Positions 11,169 to 21,400 of a stretch of DNA of 64,000 nucleotides are shown here, in pieces. The translations under genes were made by a program, and so were the position numbers. A model generated the notes under the pieces. The model was not told the DNA's origin. It did no database searches and saw only the letters and a list, made by a program, of their open reading frames with translations. The stretch lies in NCBI GenBank assembly GCA_032160165.1, contig JAVHWA010000158.1, forward strand, positions 1 through 64,000, read 5' to 3'. Each line of letters opens with the position of its first letter. Positions within the stretch are counted from its first letter, which is position 1. The DNA comes from QHXM01 sp032160165. Its GTDB lineage: Bacteria > Acidobacteriota > Blastocatellia > Pyrinomonadales > Pyrinomonadaceae.

Positions 11169-11272
11169 TAAACCGTCCAGTTCTTAGGTCGCAGAGAATA
11201 TACATGGATGTCCGGCTTTGAAGTCGTACATCGAGATGCTTTCTCTCTGTACTTCTAAGTCCTGACGGTTTA
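11169..11272. other. Long inverted repeat between rpsU and surE
   Basis: Arms 11169-11197 and 11242-11272 are imperfect complements (TAAACCGTC...CTTAG...CAGAGA), spaced by a 45-base loop. The second arm is followed by TATTTTTC. It could end rpsU transcription or form a structured leader for surE, whose ATG is eight bases beyond. No heptamer pattern is evident, so it is kept apart from the heptamer elements. Confidence 0.55.
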
Positions 11273-11280
11273 TTTTTCTA

Positions 11281-12051
11281 ATGACACGAATTCTGCTAAC
11301 AAACGATGACGGCATCCACTCGGATGGCCTGGTTAAACTCGAAGCAGCGCTGCGCGAACTCGGGGACGTTTACACCGTTGCTCCTGTTTCGGAGATGAGC
11401 GGTGCATCGCATAGCTTGACGCTGGCGCGTCCGCTTCGTATCCGTCAGGTAGACGAGCGCCACTGGACCGTCGACGGTACGCCGACCGACTGCGTGACCC
11501 TCGCGCTCAACAAGATCATTCCATACGAGGAGCTGCCGCAGATCTGCGTTTCGGGAATTAATCACGGCGGGAATCTGGGGGACGATGCTACTTACTCTGG
11601 AACAGTGGCCGGAGCGCTCGAGGCGACGATCCTTGGAGTTCCGGGCATCGCCTTCAGTTTGGTAGCTCGCGAGCAATTTGATTTTAGCGAAGCCGCACTG
11701 TTCGCAGTCACGGCCGTGCAGAAAGTTCTGCAGGAGGGATTGCCCGAAGGGACGCTGCTCAACATCAACATCCCCAGCCGAGAGATTAAGGGAGTGCGTG
11801 TGACGCGACAGGGGTTGAAAAAGGCGCGGCCCGTGATCAGCGAACATATCGATCCGCGAGGGAAGCCTTACTACTGGATCGGCGAAGAGCATTTCGCTTC
11901 AAACTCGGCCGACGGCACCGACTATCAAGCGATCGAACAGGGCTACATCTCTGTCACTCCACTGAAGAGCGATATGACCGATCATCGCGTCTTGACCGCG
12001 CTTGATACCTGGAATTACATCAGCACCAGCGAAGTCCTGCAGAATTCGTGA
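11281..12051 (+). CDS. surE: 5'/3'-nucleotidase SurE
   Basis: A 256-residue metal-dependent nucleoside-monophosphate phosphatase. The N-terminal ILLTNDDGIHSDGL carries the metal-binding Asp pair. MSGASHSLT and GINHGGNLGDDATYSGTVAGA supply the conserved Ser and Asn ligands. Length is normal for the family. It pairs with pcm downstream, a common order in stress and stationary-phase survival loci. Its stop codon lies inside the left arm of repeat element C. Confidence 0.95.
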   Translation: MTRILLTNDDGIHSDGLVKLEAALRELGDVYTVAPVSEMSGASHSLTLARPLRIRQVDERHWTVDGTPTDCVTLALNKIIPYEELPQICVSGINHGGNLGDDATYSGTVAGALEATILGVPGIAFSLVAREQFDFSEAALFAVTAVQKVLQEGLPEGTLLNINIPSREIKGVRVTRQGLKKARPVISEHIDPRGKPYYWIGEEHFASNSADGTDYQAIEQGYISVTPLKSDMTDHRVLTALDTWNYISTSEVLQNS

Positions 12052-12129
12052 ATGGTGAATGGTAATGGTGAATGGTACATACGGCATGTGCCGCGCATCC
12101 ATTCACCATTCACCATTTACCATTCACCA
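12048..12129. repeat. Heptamer inverted-repeat element C (surE-pcm)
   Basis: Left arm 12048-12078 uses GTGAATG words, one shortened to six bases. Right arm about 12098-12129 uses the complement ATTCACC/ATTTACC. The loop is about twenty bases. The arm overlaps the surE stop codon and creates a false upstream ATG (12072) for pcm. Confidence 0.88.
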
Positions 12130-12137
12130 GACATGAT

Positions 12138-12806
12138 ATGAGTTCCGTCCCATACGCTAAATCAGGCGAGTATCGCATCCCGCGCGACCGTATGATCGAG
12201 CGTCTGCGGACTCAGTACGGAATAAACGATGGGCCCGTCCTCGAAGCCATGCGCGCAGTCCCGCGTCATTTCTTTGTGCCGGAAGCGCTACAGGGACGAG
12301 CTTACGGGGACCATGCACTTCCGATTTCTCAGAACCAGACAATTTCCCAACCCTACATCGTCGCTCGAATGACCGAGCTCTGCGAGCTCAAGTCGGATCA
12401 TCGCGTGCTTGAGATCGGTGCGGGTTCCGGCTATCAGACCGCAGTGCTCTCGCGCGTGGCCGGACAGGTTTACTCAATCGAGCGCATCGGTGAGCTCGCG
12501 CGCGAGGCACAGTCGCGCATACGTCAACTTGGAATTTACAACGCCACCGTCAAGTGTTTCGACGGCACATTGGGCTGGAGTGCGCACGCGCCTTACGACG
12601 CGATTCTCGTCGCAGCCGGCGGACCCGATATTCCGGACCCGCTTATCGCTCAACTAAAAACCAGCGGAAGGTTGGTCATCCCAGTCGGCGAGACACGAGA
12701 ATCTCAGAGATTGATGCGCGTCATCAAGACGGACAAAGGGCACAAGCGCGAGGACCACGGCGCCTGCGCGTTTGTGCCGTTGATCGGACAGTACGGGTGG
12801 CGGTGA
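12138..12806 (+). CDS. pcm: Protein-L-isoaspartate O-methyltransferase
   Basis: A 222-residue SAM-dependent methyltransferase that starts repair of isoaspartyl damage in proteins. Motifs: RHFFVPEAL and YGDHALPISQNQTISQPY (family signature), then the SAM loop VLEIGAGSGYQTAVLS, and LVIPVG near the C-terminus. ATG 12138 gives the usual N-terminus. The 22 extra codons from 12072 are translated from repeat element C. It follows surE in the same direction. Confidence 0.94.
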   Translation: MSSVPYAKSGEYRIPRDRMIERLRTQYGINDGPVLEAMRAVPRHFFVPEALQGRAYGDHALPISQNQTISQPYIVARMTELCELKSDHRVLEIGAGSGYQTAVLSRVAGQVYSIERIGELAREAQSRIRQLGIYNATVKCFDGTLGWSAHAPYDAILVAAGGPDIPDPLIAQLKTSGRLVIPVGETRESQRLMRVIKTDKGHKREDHGACAFVPLIGQYGWR

Positions 12807-12904
12807 GGGAGTCCAATATCCGCTCTTTAACGTTGCTGATGGAAAACAACTCCGCTTCATGAATCATAGTTTCGTTTTCATTTATCACGAACGATCCGGT
12901 GGCC

Positions 12905-12939
12905 GACCTTGGACTTTGGACCTTGGACTTTGGACGTCT
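12905..12939. repeat. Solo heptamer arm D before the DedA gene
   Basis: Five consecutive heptamers alternate GACCTTG and GACTTTG, with the last GACGTCT. No complementary arm is found in the preceding 100 bases, so this is a single-arm version of the elements seen elsewhere. Confidence 0.8.
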
Positions 12940-12953
12940 TTGGGGGTTTATCG

Positions 12954-13616
12954 TTGATCGCCAGAATCATAGAAATACTTTCAGGCTTTATCGTGGCCAC
13001 GATTTCCGCGCTCGGATATTCGGGCATCGTATTGTTGATGGCCATCGAGTCGGCATGCGTTCCGCTGCCATCCGAAGTGATCATGCCGTTCTCCGGCTAC
13101 CTGGTCTATACGGGCCGCTTCAACCTCTGGTTGGTTGGGATTGCGGGGGCGGTCGGATGCGTTGTCGGTTCGCTGGGCGCATATTGGGTTGGGCTTCGTG
13201 GCGGTCGCCCGTTGATCGAAAAGTACGGACGCTATGTTCTGATTTCAAATCATGATCTCGATATCGCCGATCGTTGGTTTGCGAAGCGCGGAGAGATCAT
13301 CGTTTTCGCCAGCCGGCTGCTTCCCGTAATCCGCACTTTTATCGCCTTCCCGGCCGGGGTTGCGCGTATGAACCTCAAGCGGTTCGTCATCTACACCTTC
13401 GCCGGTTCTCTTCCCTGGTGCATCGGACTCGCATACGTGGGACAGAAACTGGGGGAGCAATGGGACAAGAACGAGACTCTGAAGACTCTCTTTCACCGCT
13501 TCGATTTCGTAATCGGGATACTGGGATTGCTCATGGTGACGTGGTGGGTCTGGCGACACATCAAACATTCACGAGCATCGAAGGCGGCCGATACGAATAG
13601 CGCTGGAGCAGAGTAG
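12954..13616 (+). CDS. DedA family membrane protein
   Basis: A 220-residue protein of the DedA/SNARE-associated Golgi family, polytopic in the inner membrane. It has IESACVPLPSEVIMPFSGYL near the N-terminus and FASRLLPVIRTFIAFPAGVARM, with the conserved Arg and Gly residues of the family. DedA members are linked to lipid flipping and membrane homeostasis. TTG 12954 preceded by GGGGG is taken as the start. The upstream TTG at 12909 lies in repeat arm D. Confidence 0.85.
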   Translation: MIARIIEILSGFIVATISALGYSGIVLLMAIESACVPLPSEVIMPFSGYLVYTGRFNLWLVGIAGAVGCVVGSLGAYWVGLRGGRPLIEKYGRYVLISNHDLDIADRWFAKRGEIIVFASRLLPVIRTFIAFPAGVARMNLKRFVIYTFAGSLPWCIGLAYVGQKLGEQWDKNETLKTLFHRFDFVIGILGLLMVTWWVWRHIKHSRASKAADTNSAGAE

Positions 13617-13693
13617 AATCGAGCGTGGGCGAGCCGAGGTTTGACACTCTGTCGCCACTCACATAGAATCCATCAAGCATTTGATTTTATTGA

Positions 13694-13770
<77 letters not shown>

Positions 13771-13784
13771 CAAATCAAACTGAG

Positions 13785-13816
13785 ACGGACAGCATCGGCT
13801 GTCCGTTTTTCTTTTG
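13785..13816 (+). terminator. Rho-independent terminator of tRNA-Pro
   Basis: Stem ACGGACAGC / GCTGTCCGT with a four-base loop (ATCG), followed by TTTTCTTTT. It lies 15 bases after the tRNA CCA end. Confidence 0.92.
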
Positions 13817-13979
13817 GGCTCCTCGATACGCGAATCATTCCACCCACCTGGCACCGTCGGCTTCACCGCATCCCTCCCGACCGCACGGCATCCGAGTTGC
13901 TTTCCTCGATGCGTGTCGCTGCATCGCGTTTCGAATCAATGCAGCATCAAATTAATTGAACGAACAATGGAGGGATATC

Positions 13980-14219
13980 ATGGCTGAAGACAGAACACAG
14001 AATCAGGGACAGCAGGGTGGCGGCCAGGGCGGCGGCCAGCAGGGTGGCGGCCAAGGCGGTGGCCAACAGGGTGGCGGCCAGGGCGGCGGCCAACAGGGTG
14101 GCGGCCAGGGCGGTGGCCAGCAGGGTGGCGGCCAGGGCGGCGGCCAACAGGGTGGCAGCCAGGGCGGTGGCCAACAGGGTGGCGGCCAGAGCGGTGGCCA
14201 ACAGGGAGGCCGGCAGTAG
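13980..14219 (+). CDS. Small Gly/Gln-rich minisatellite protein
   Basis: A 79-residue protein. MAEDRTQNQGQ is followed by seven copies of a nine-residue unit, mostly QGGGQGGGQ (DNA unit 27 bases, about 14013-14201), and a short QGGRQ tail. GGAGGG lies six bases before the ATG. The last copies carry single Ser or Arg replacements. There is no signal peptide or membrane segment. No function is known; a disordered, possibly phase-separating or surface-coating peptide is a guess. The antisense frame across it is an artefact of the repeat. Confidence 0.65.
   Translation: MAEDRTQNQGQQGGGQGGGQQGGGQGGGQQGGGQGGGQQGGGQGGGQQGGGQGGGQQGGSQGGGQQGGGQSGGQQGGRQ
14013..14201. repeat. 27-bp tandem repeat, seven copies
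   Basis: In-frame minisatellite coding for QGGGQGGGQ units. Copies differ by third-position changes (GGC/GGT) and two Ser substitutions late in the array. Length is likely to vary between strains by slippage. Confidence 0.9.
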
Positions 14220-14251
14220 TTAGGATCCCCTTTGCCAACCGCGTTTCAACC

Positions 14252-14293
14252 GACGAGCTGAGGTGAGTTGGCGGCAACTCACCTCGACTTGTC
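14252..14293 (+). terminator. Strong hairpin after the Gly/Gln gene
   Basis: Arms 14252-14270 and 14275-14293 (core GAGGTGAGTTG/CAACTCACCTC) pair at about 16 of 19 positions around a GCGG loop. No T-run follows. It is probably a transcript-end structure. Confidence 0.55.
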
Positions 14294-14668
14294 CTGGCTA
14301 ACGCATTCGGCTTCAGAACGACCGCAGCTACTATTGGAATTTTTCTCAGTCGGTCACTCGACTCCCTTCTCTGACGTCCTGTCACTCAACTATCTGCAAC
14401 GTTTTTCTCAGGCTAAGTCCCCATCTCCAACGTCTAAAGTTTAGCCCTTCCTGTCAGCGCTGTAGGCGGGCTCCAGCATTTGGCGTTGAAGGTACGAGGC
14501 TCGGACAAGAAGTTGTTGAAAACTACAATTTTTTGCTTTCGGCCCATGACGTTTATGTTATAGTGGGGGACCTGGCGATTTGACAGGCTGCCCCTTCCAG
14601 CGCATCCGGTTACAGACCAACCTCATCTAGTTCGTTCGTAGCGATTTCGCTATAGAGAGCGGTTTCCC
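14294..14668. other. Gene-free interval before the DUF1800 gene
   Basis: I see no gene. An AT-rich stretch near 14520-14570, with TTTTTTGCTTT and TTATAGT, could hold the promoter for the exported-protein genes, but the spacing between possible boxes is not ideal. Confidence 0.35.
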
Positions 14669-16846
14669 ATGAGAAAGAGTATCTCCCTGTGTTCGATCAA
14701 CGGACTGCTTAGGCTGTTGGGTCTGTGCGCAATACTGTATTTAATCGGCCCTTCCCAGCAAGTCCAGGCCGCCGGCCTCACGGTCTTAACTGACGCATCG
14801 TCCACTCGCGCAATCGCGATGGAAGCCGTGACGCTAAGGCGCGAGCCTTTTCCGTTGACGATGCCGGTGCCGTTTAGCGCCGACACCAGAAATCGCATTG
14901 TCTTCTTCGTGATGAACCTGGATCTGTTGGCCGGGGAAGGCGCAAACGCTCTAACCGCCGACGCAGAAGACGTCTCGAAACGTCACTACACCTTCAAAGT
15001 TGAAAACGTCTCACCGGTTCCAGGCTATGAATGGATGAGCCAGGTGACTGTCCGCCTCAGCGACGACATCGGCGACGTGGGCGATGTTCTCGTGCGGATA
15101 AACCTTCATGGCATGTCCAGTAATCGCGTGCGAGTCGCCATCGGACATTTGGGGGGAGGGCCTGCAGACGACGCCGGCGCCACAGCAATGCCTGCACCGG
15201 GACCGCCCGCGCCAGCTGCGACTCCCACTCCCACTCCAAATCCCTACACAGGAGCATCCTCGACTGCCGACACCGTTCGCTTCCTTGAACAAGCTTCATT
15301 TGGACCGACCTCAGCGGAAGTCACCCGAGTTAGCAACATGGGCTTTCGCGCATACCTTAATGAACAGTTTGCTGCGCCCATCTCGAGTTACCCCTCGCTG
15401 ACATTAATGCCGGCGGACAACAACCAGGGATGTCCAAACGGCAGTGCTGCGACGTGTAATCGCGATAACTACTCGATGTACCTGCTCCAGCGACAGTTCT
15501 TTACCAACGCTTTGTACGGCAACGATCAACTGCGCCAGCGGGTCTCGTGGGCCCTGCATCAGATACTTGTCATTTCCGGCACCGATGTAAATCAGCCCAG
15601 CTGGATGGCGCCCTACCTGCAGACGCTCGACCGCAACGCGTTCGGCAACTTCAGGACGCTATTGAACGAGATCACGCTTAGTCCCGGCATGGGCCTTTAC
15701 CTGGACATGCTCAACAACACTCGTTCGAATCCAAACGAGAACTACGCTCGCGAGGTCCTCCAGCTTTTCTCGGTCGGCCTGGATAAATTGAACATAGACG
15801 GCACCCCTCAGTTGGATTCGCAAGGCAATCGTGTGGCGACTTACGACCAAGCCACCATCACCAACTTCGCAAGAGTGTTCACCGGATGGCGTTTGGCCGC
15901 TCCAAAAGTGACAACCATCAACGGCGTTCCGTTCAATGTCCCCAATTATCAGGATCCGATGATCGTCACCAGCGAAGCGAATCATGACAACGCTCAGAAG
16001 GTGCTCCTCGACGGCGCGGTACTGACCGCCGGGCAGACTTCGTCTCAGGATCTCACGGCTGCTCTCAACAATATCTTCAACCACCCGAACGTCGGGCCGT
16101 TCATCGGACGCCAGCTTATACAGCAACTGGTGACGAGTAATCCCAGCCCGGCTTATGTCGAGCGAGTTGCCAGAGTTTTCAACAACAACTGCGCGGGCCT
16201 ATACCCAGATAGCCCTTGCTCAGGAGCGCGTGGCGACCTGAAAGCTGTGGTGACGGCGATTCTGCTCGATCCGGAAGCACGCGGCGATATCAAGACCGAC
16301 CCACGCTTTGGTCGTCTGCGTGAACCAGCTCAGCTGATTACGGATATCCTTCGAGTGGGCAACGCCAAATCTGCCGACCTGGCTACGAACAGCGACGGCT
16401 ACCTGGCGCCCAATGCGTTGACTCTCGACCAGGATGTCTTAAGGCCACCAACCGTCTTTAATTACTACCCTGCCGATTATGTGATACCTGGCTCGACCTT
16501 GTCGGGCCCGCAATTCGGAATTCTATCGACCACCACATCTTTGCGGCGCGCAAACTTTGTCAATACCATCATCACCACAGGTGTCGCCCGGTCAGCGGAC
16601 ACGGTGAATGGCAACGCCCCTAACGGGACGCGACTTGACCTCACGGCATTCCAGGCGCTCGCCTCAGATCCGACAGCGCTCGTCAACGAGCTTGACCGGC
16701 TAATGATGCACAGCTCGCTCTCGCCGACGGTGAAATCGAGCATCATTACGGCAGTCTCGAGCGTAGCGAGCTCGAATACGCTGTCGCGCACGCAAATGGC
16801 CGTTTACCTCGTGGCGAGTTCTTCTCAGTATCAGATAGCGAGATAA
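14669..16846 (+). CDS. DUF1800 exported protein
   Basis: A 725-residue protein. The signal peptide (1-34) is followed by a beta-rich domain (about 35-165), a Pro/Thr linker (PAPAATPTPTPNP) and a long DUF1800 domain (about 195-725). Family landmarks include FLEQASFGPT, RQRVSWALHQI, NENYAREVLQLFSVGL and FTGWRL. DUF1800 genes are almost always followed by a DUF1501 gene, as here (5 bases downstream). The biochemical role is not settled. The pair is common in Acidobacteria, Planctomycetes and Verrucomicrobia. Confidence 0.88.
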   Translation: MRKSISLCSINGLLRLLGLCAILYLIGPSQQVQAAGLTVLTDASSTRAIAMEAVTLRREPFPLTMPVPFSADTRNRIVFFVMNLDLLAGEGANALTADAEDVSKRHYTFKVENVSPVPGYEWMSQVTVRLSDDIGDVGDVLVRINLHGMSSNRVRVAIGHLGGGPADDAGATAMPAPGPPAPAATPTPTPNPYTGASSTADTVRFLEQASFGPTSAEVTRVSNMGFRAYLNEQFAAPISSYPSLTLMPADNNQGCPNGSAATCNRDNYSMYLLQRQFFTNALYGNDQLRQRVSWALHQILVISGTDVNQPSWMAPYLQTLDRNAFGNFRTLLNEITLSPGMGLYLDMLNNTRSNPNENYAREVLQLFSVGLDKLNIDGTPQLDSQGNRVATYDQATITNFARVFTGWRLAAPKVTTINGVPFNVPNYQDPMIVTSEANHDNAQKVLLDGAVLTAGQTSSQDLTAALNNIFNHPNVGPFIGRQLIQQLVTSNPSPAYVERVARVFNNNCAGLYPDSPCSGARGDLKAVVTAILLDPEARGDIKTDPRFGRLREPAQLITDILRVGNAKSADLATNSDGYLAPNALTLDQDVLRPPTVFNYYPADYVIPGSTLSGPQFGILSTTTSLRRANFVNTIITTGVARSADTVNGNAPNGTRLDLTAFQALASDPTALVNELDRLMMHSSLSPTVKSSIITAVSSVASSNTLSRTQMAVYLVASSSQYQIAR

Positions 16847-16851
16847 AAGAC

Positions 16852-18264
16852 ATGGCACCATCACGCAGAGACTTTTTACGTCAGGGCTGTGCGCTGATCA
16901 GCGCCGCGGCTATGGCTTCGAGCATCAAGCGGTTCGGCATGATCAACGCGCTGGCGCAAAGCGCGGGTCCCGGCTACAAGGCGTTGGTTTGTATTTTTCT
17001 CAACGGTGGGAATGACGGCAATAACATGGTCATCCCATACGACGACTACAACAACGCGGGCGGTTATAACGCCGTGAGAGGCGCATCACAGCTCGCGATC
17101 TCGCAGGCGAGCCTGTTGCAGATCTCTCCAATCAGCACTGGCGGTCGAAAGTTCGGTTTGCATCCGAGCATGGTGGAGATGCAGACGCTCTTTACCCAGC
17201 AGAAGCTCGCGGTTCTCTGCAACGTCGGCACGCTGATCGAGCCGTTGACCAAGTCGGTCTATCAGAGCACGCCATCGAAGCGACCTTATCAACTGTTCTC
17301 GCATTCCGACCAAGTGACCCAACAACAGGCCTCGGTGTCAAATGTGCCGGGCGATACCGGGTGGGCGGGACGCACCTCGGACGCGATGTTAGGAATCAAC
17401 GGCAGCGCTCCCTTGCCCATGGTCGTCTCATTGGCCGGCACAAGTCTTTTCACCACCGGCGCATTAACGCGACCGCTTGCGATTTCACCCGCGCCGGCGC
17501 TGCTCAATCAAGTGCTGGTGCTTAACGGCTACGCCTTCCCGCCATCGACGGACCCTCGGAGCCGGGCTTTCGATCAGATACGCGCGGCAGATAACGACCA
17601 TAACCTTGTAAAGGCTTCGAGTGATGTTTATTCGCAGGCGCTGGTGACCTCGCAGGCGCTGAGTAACTCGTCGTCCTTTGAGGTGACAACCACATTTGAG
17701 AATACGACGCTGGGAAATCAGCTGAAGCAGGTGGCCAGACTGATCAAAGCGAACCAGGCGCAAAGCGCTCTCGGCCTCAAACGACAAATCTTTTTCTGTT
17801 CTCTGGGTGGGTTCGATCATCATAGCGCGCAGATAAACGGACAGACGACTCTACTCGGCCAGGTCAGCCGCGCAATGAAAGCGTTCTACGACGAAATGGT
17901 GGCGCAGAACCTCTCGTCCAACGTTACGGCGTTTACCATGTCCGACTTCGGACGTACGCTCCAGCCCGCGGGTAGCGGCGTGGGCGCGGTGGGCTCGGAC
18001 CACGCGTGGGGCAATCATGCCCTGATCGCTGGCGGCGCGGTTCGCGGCGGAGACTTTTATGGAACTTACCCGACGCTGGCTCTTGGCGGGCCTGACGACA
18101 CAGACTCGGGTTCGAACCCTCGCGGCCGGTGGATTCCAACCACTTCGATTGACCAGTACGGTGCGACGCTCGCATCATGGTTTGGATTAACCAGCGCGGA
18201 CGTTTCAACTGTCTTCCCCTTCATTGGGCGCTTTCCCACATCGAACCTGGGATTTCTGGCTTAG
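16852..18264 (+). CDS. DUF1501 protein with Tat signal
   Basis: A 470-residue protein starting with a twin-arginine signal (SRRDFLRQGCALISAA), so it is probably exported folded, perhaps with a metal. The body follows the DUF1501 pattern: LVCIFLNGGNDGNNMV, DTGWAGR, GGFDHH, TMSDFGRTL and DHAWGNHALIAGGAVRGG. These His/Asp-rich motifs resemble alkaline phosphatase or sulfatase-type metal sites, but the function is unproven. It is translationally close to the DUF1800 gene. Confidence 0.88.
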   Translation: MAPSRRDFLRQGCALISAAAMASSIKRFGMINALAQSAGPGYKALVCIFLNGGNDGNNMVIPYDDYNNAGGYNAVRGASQLAISQASLLQISPISTGGRKFGLHPSMVEMQTLFTQQKLAVLCNVGTLIEPLTKSVYQSTPSKRPYQLFSHSDQVTQQQASVSNVPGDTGWAGRTSDAMLGINGSAPLPMVVSLAGTSLFTTGALTRPLAISPAPALLNQVLVLNGYAFPPSTDPRSRAFDQIRAADNDHNLVKASSDVYSQALVTSQALSNSSSFEVTTTFENTTLGNQLKQVARLIKANQAQSALGLKRQIFFCSLGGFDHHSAQINGQTTLLGQVSRAMKAFYDEMVAQNLSSNVTAFTMSDFGRTLQPAGSGVGAVGSDHAWGNHALIAGGAVRGGDFYGTYPTLALGGPDDTDSGSNPRGRWIPTTSIDQYGATLASWFGLTSADVSTVFPFIGRFPTSNLGFLA

Positions 18265-18335
18265 AAGGTCCGGTTGGTAGAAGCGATTGTTTGTTTTCAG
18301 AGGGCAGGATCCAACCTGACCGTCGCATAATTCGC

Positions 18336-18354
18336 GGGCAGGCTGACCCTGCCC
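18336..18354. repeat. Short palindrome GGGCAGG / CCTGCCC
   Basis: GGGCAGG-ctgac-CCTGCCC in the 139-base gap between the DUF1501 gene and the following large gene. A second, partial GGGCAGG copy starts at 18302. Confidence 0.6.
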
Positions 18355-18403
18355 TTCGAATTCGAGCGGACCTTACGAGCGGGTATTAAGTAGAACGGTT
18401 GTG

Positions 18404-21400
18404 ATGCAAAAGCGGACTCAAGCAAAACTCATCGTCCTGCTCCTGACATTCATCGCCGCAATCGTCTTTCTGATCTCCGACAACGCCACAATTCGAAAAG
18501 GCTACGCCTATTCCTCAGGACCGCCGGCCGGCTTCACCCATGCCCCGGGCGAAGTCGACTGCTCGGAGTGTCATCTTCCGCAGCCGGACGCGGGCTCGGG
18601 CCATGTCAGTATCACAGTCCCCCAGACCTACGTCCCCGGACAGACTTACCAAATCACCGTCAATTCCGTGAATAGCGACACGACTCGGCGCCGCTGGGGC
18701 TTCCAGTTAACTGCGCTCGACGAAGCGAATGCGAAAGCCGGCAACTTGCAGAGTGTGGATGTTTTCACGCAGGTCCTCGACAATCAGGGACCCGGCGCCA
18801 GCCGACAGTATATCGAACACTCGGCGAGCGGAACTTTCATCAACCAAGTGGGGGGCGCGAGCTGGACCTTCAATTGGACCGCGCCGGCGACCAATGTAGG
18901 TCCCGTCACCTTCTATGCGGCAGGCAATCACGCGAACAACGACGGCAACACCTCCGGCGACTATATCTATTTTAGTTTCTCTCAGGCGCAACCTGCTGTC
19001 GCTACCGCTGATTTTCAACTGACAGCGTCTCCGTCGCCCCAAACAGTCGCACCTGGAAGCGGAGCAAGCTATAACATTACGATCACGCCAACAACAGGAT
19101 TCACGGGCCCAGTTTCATTGAGCATTAGTGGTTTGCCGCCTGGCGGGGGAGGCAGCTTCAATCCCTCGATGGTAAATATCACCGACGCTTCGTCCAAATC
19201 TTCGACCCTTAGCCTGACGACGACAGGCTCTACGCCGGTAGGAACCTATCCTCTTACAATCACCGGCATCAGTGGAAGCCTCCAACACACCACAACTCCG
19301 GTGCTCAGGGTTGTAAGCGCTACCAGCGCCGACGTCTGGCTTTCCCAAACCGCATCTCCCAATCCTGGAGCGATCGGAACCAACATATCGTATCGGCTGA
19401 CGGCAACGAATAGCGGTCCCGCTTCTGCCACGAACGTTACTGTGACGGACACGCTTCCAGCCGGAGTCAGCTTCGTGTCTTCTACCACCACGCAGGGGAT
19501 TTGCAGCGGCACGGGAACTGTCATATGCAATCTTGGAACACTCGCAAGTGCCGCGGACGCGGTTGTCACAATCACGGTTGCACCAACCACACCTGGCCAG
19601 ATCACAAACACGGGTACCGTAAGCGCAAGCGAGGCTGATCCCGATACCGCCAATAACTCGGCCACTGCGGTTACGGTCATCGACAATCCGCCGCCTAACC
19701 CGGTCCTGACCGATCAAAACCTGGCGGTGAAGACCATCATTAACGGGCTCGACCAGCCGACGACGATGGCCTTTCTAGGACCAAACGAATTTTTTGTTTT
19801 GGAGAAGGCCACCGGCAAAGTGCAGCGCGTGTTCAATGGACAATTGCAACCCGCCGCTCTGGACCTCGCGGTCAACAATGCATCAGAGCGCGGACTGTTG
19901 GGAATCGCTCTTCACCCAAACTTCCCTGCGACGCCGTGGGTGTATCTGTATTGGACCGAGAGCAGTACTGGCGTGGACACCAGCAACATAGATGACATCC
20001 CCCTGCTCGGTAACCGCGTCGATCGCTACATCTGGAATGGTTCTGCTCTGACTTTCGATCGCAATCTGATTAAGTTGCGGTCTCTGCAGGCGGACACGGG
20101 ACAGTCATCGCGCGGAAATCATAATGGTGGCGTAATCAGGTTCGGACCCGACGGCGAGCTCTTTATCGTCATCGGCGACAATGGAAGACGGGGGCTGCTG
20201 CAGAACATCACCAGCGGGGGTCCGGTTCCGGACGATCAGTTCGGAGGACCGGAGCCTGACGATGCGCATCTTACTGGCGTTATCCTTCGACTCAACGACG
20301 ATGGCACGACGCCCACCGACAATCCCTTCTTCAACGCTAACACCGGTTTGTCCGGACAAGCGGCAGCTAACGTCAAGAAGATTTACGGATACGGCGTGCG
20401 GAATAGTTTCGGCATGGCATTCGATCCATTGTCGGGGAATCTATGGACGCAGGAGAATGGCGACGACGCCTTCGATGAAATCAATCGCGTCCCTGCCGGT
20501 TTTAATGGCGGCTGGATCCAGGTGATAGGCCCTTCGAGCCGCGTGGCCGAGTACAAAGCCATAGAAGCGGGGCGGCCCGGGGGATTACAACAGAATCGCT
20601 GGTCGCCAACACTTATCGCGGACACCCCTCAACAGGCTCTGTCTCGACTATATTCGCTACCGGGCTCTCAGTACACGGAACCTGAGTTTAGTTGGAAGTA
20701 CGCCGTCGCTCCGTCACCAATCGGCTTCGTTAAAGGGACTTCATTGGGTGCCCAGTTCGAGGGAGACATGTTCGTCGGCGCGTCACGGACCACTCTCTAC
20801 AACGGCTATCTGTTCAGGCTCAAACTGTCGACTGACCGTCTTAGGATCGCCCCTACAGATCCACGTTTGCTTGATAAGGTGGCGGACAACGTCGACAAGT
20901 TTGACATCGCAGAGAGTGAAAGCCTTCTGATAGGCAAGAACTTCGGCATCAGCACCGACATTCAAACGGGGCCGGACGGAAATCTATACGTAGTCTCGCT
21001 TTCGAACGGAGCGGTTTACCAGATATTCGCCGCGAACACTCTGCAGCTGAGTTCATCATCCTACTCAGTAAGCGAAGGATCAGGTCACGTCGTAATCAAT
21101 GTCAATCGCACCGGCAATACGGCGGGCGCAGTCTCGGTGAACTACTCCACCTCCGACACTTTTCCCATATCTCAAAACTGCCAAACCGCCAACACGGGAA
21201 TTGCTTCGTCGCGCTGTGACTACGCGACTACGATTGGCACCCTCGGCTTTGCCGCCGGAGAAACATCGAAGAGCATTATCATTCCCATCGTGGACGACAA
21301 TATCGCCGATGGAAACGAATCCTTCACCATCAGCTTGAGTAATCCGACAGGAGCGACCCTGGGGGTCTCTACCGCGCAGGTTGCGATCACCGACAATGCG

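Noticed and set aside
13947..14201. Antisense frame of Ala/Leu/Thr repeats over the minisatellite
   Set aside because: It is the complement of the Gly/Gln repeat. The plus strand has the good ribosome-binding site.
14013..14201. CRISPR array
   Set aside because: Repeats are contiguous 27-mers in frame with no spacers. No cas genes are present.
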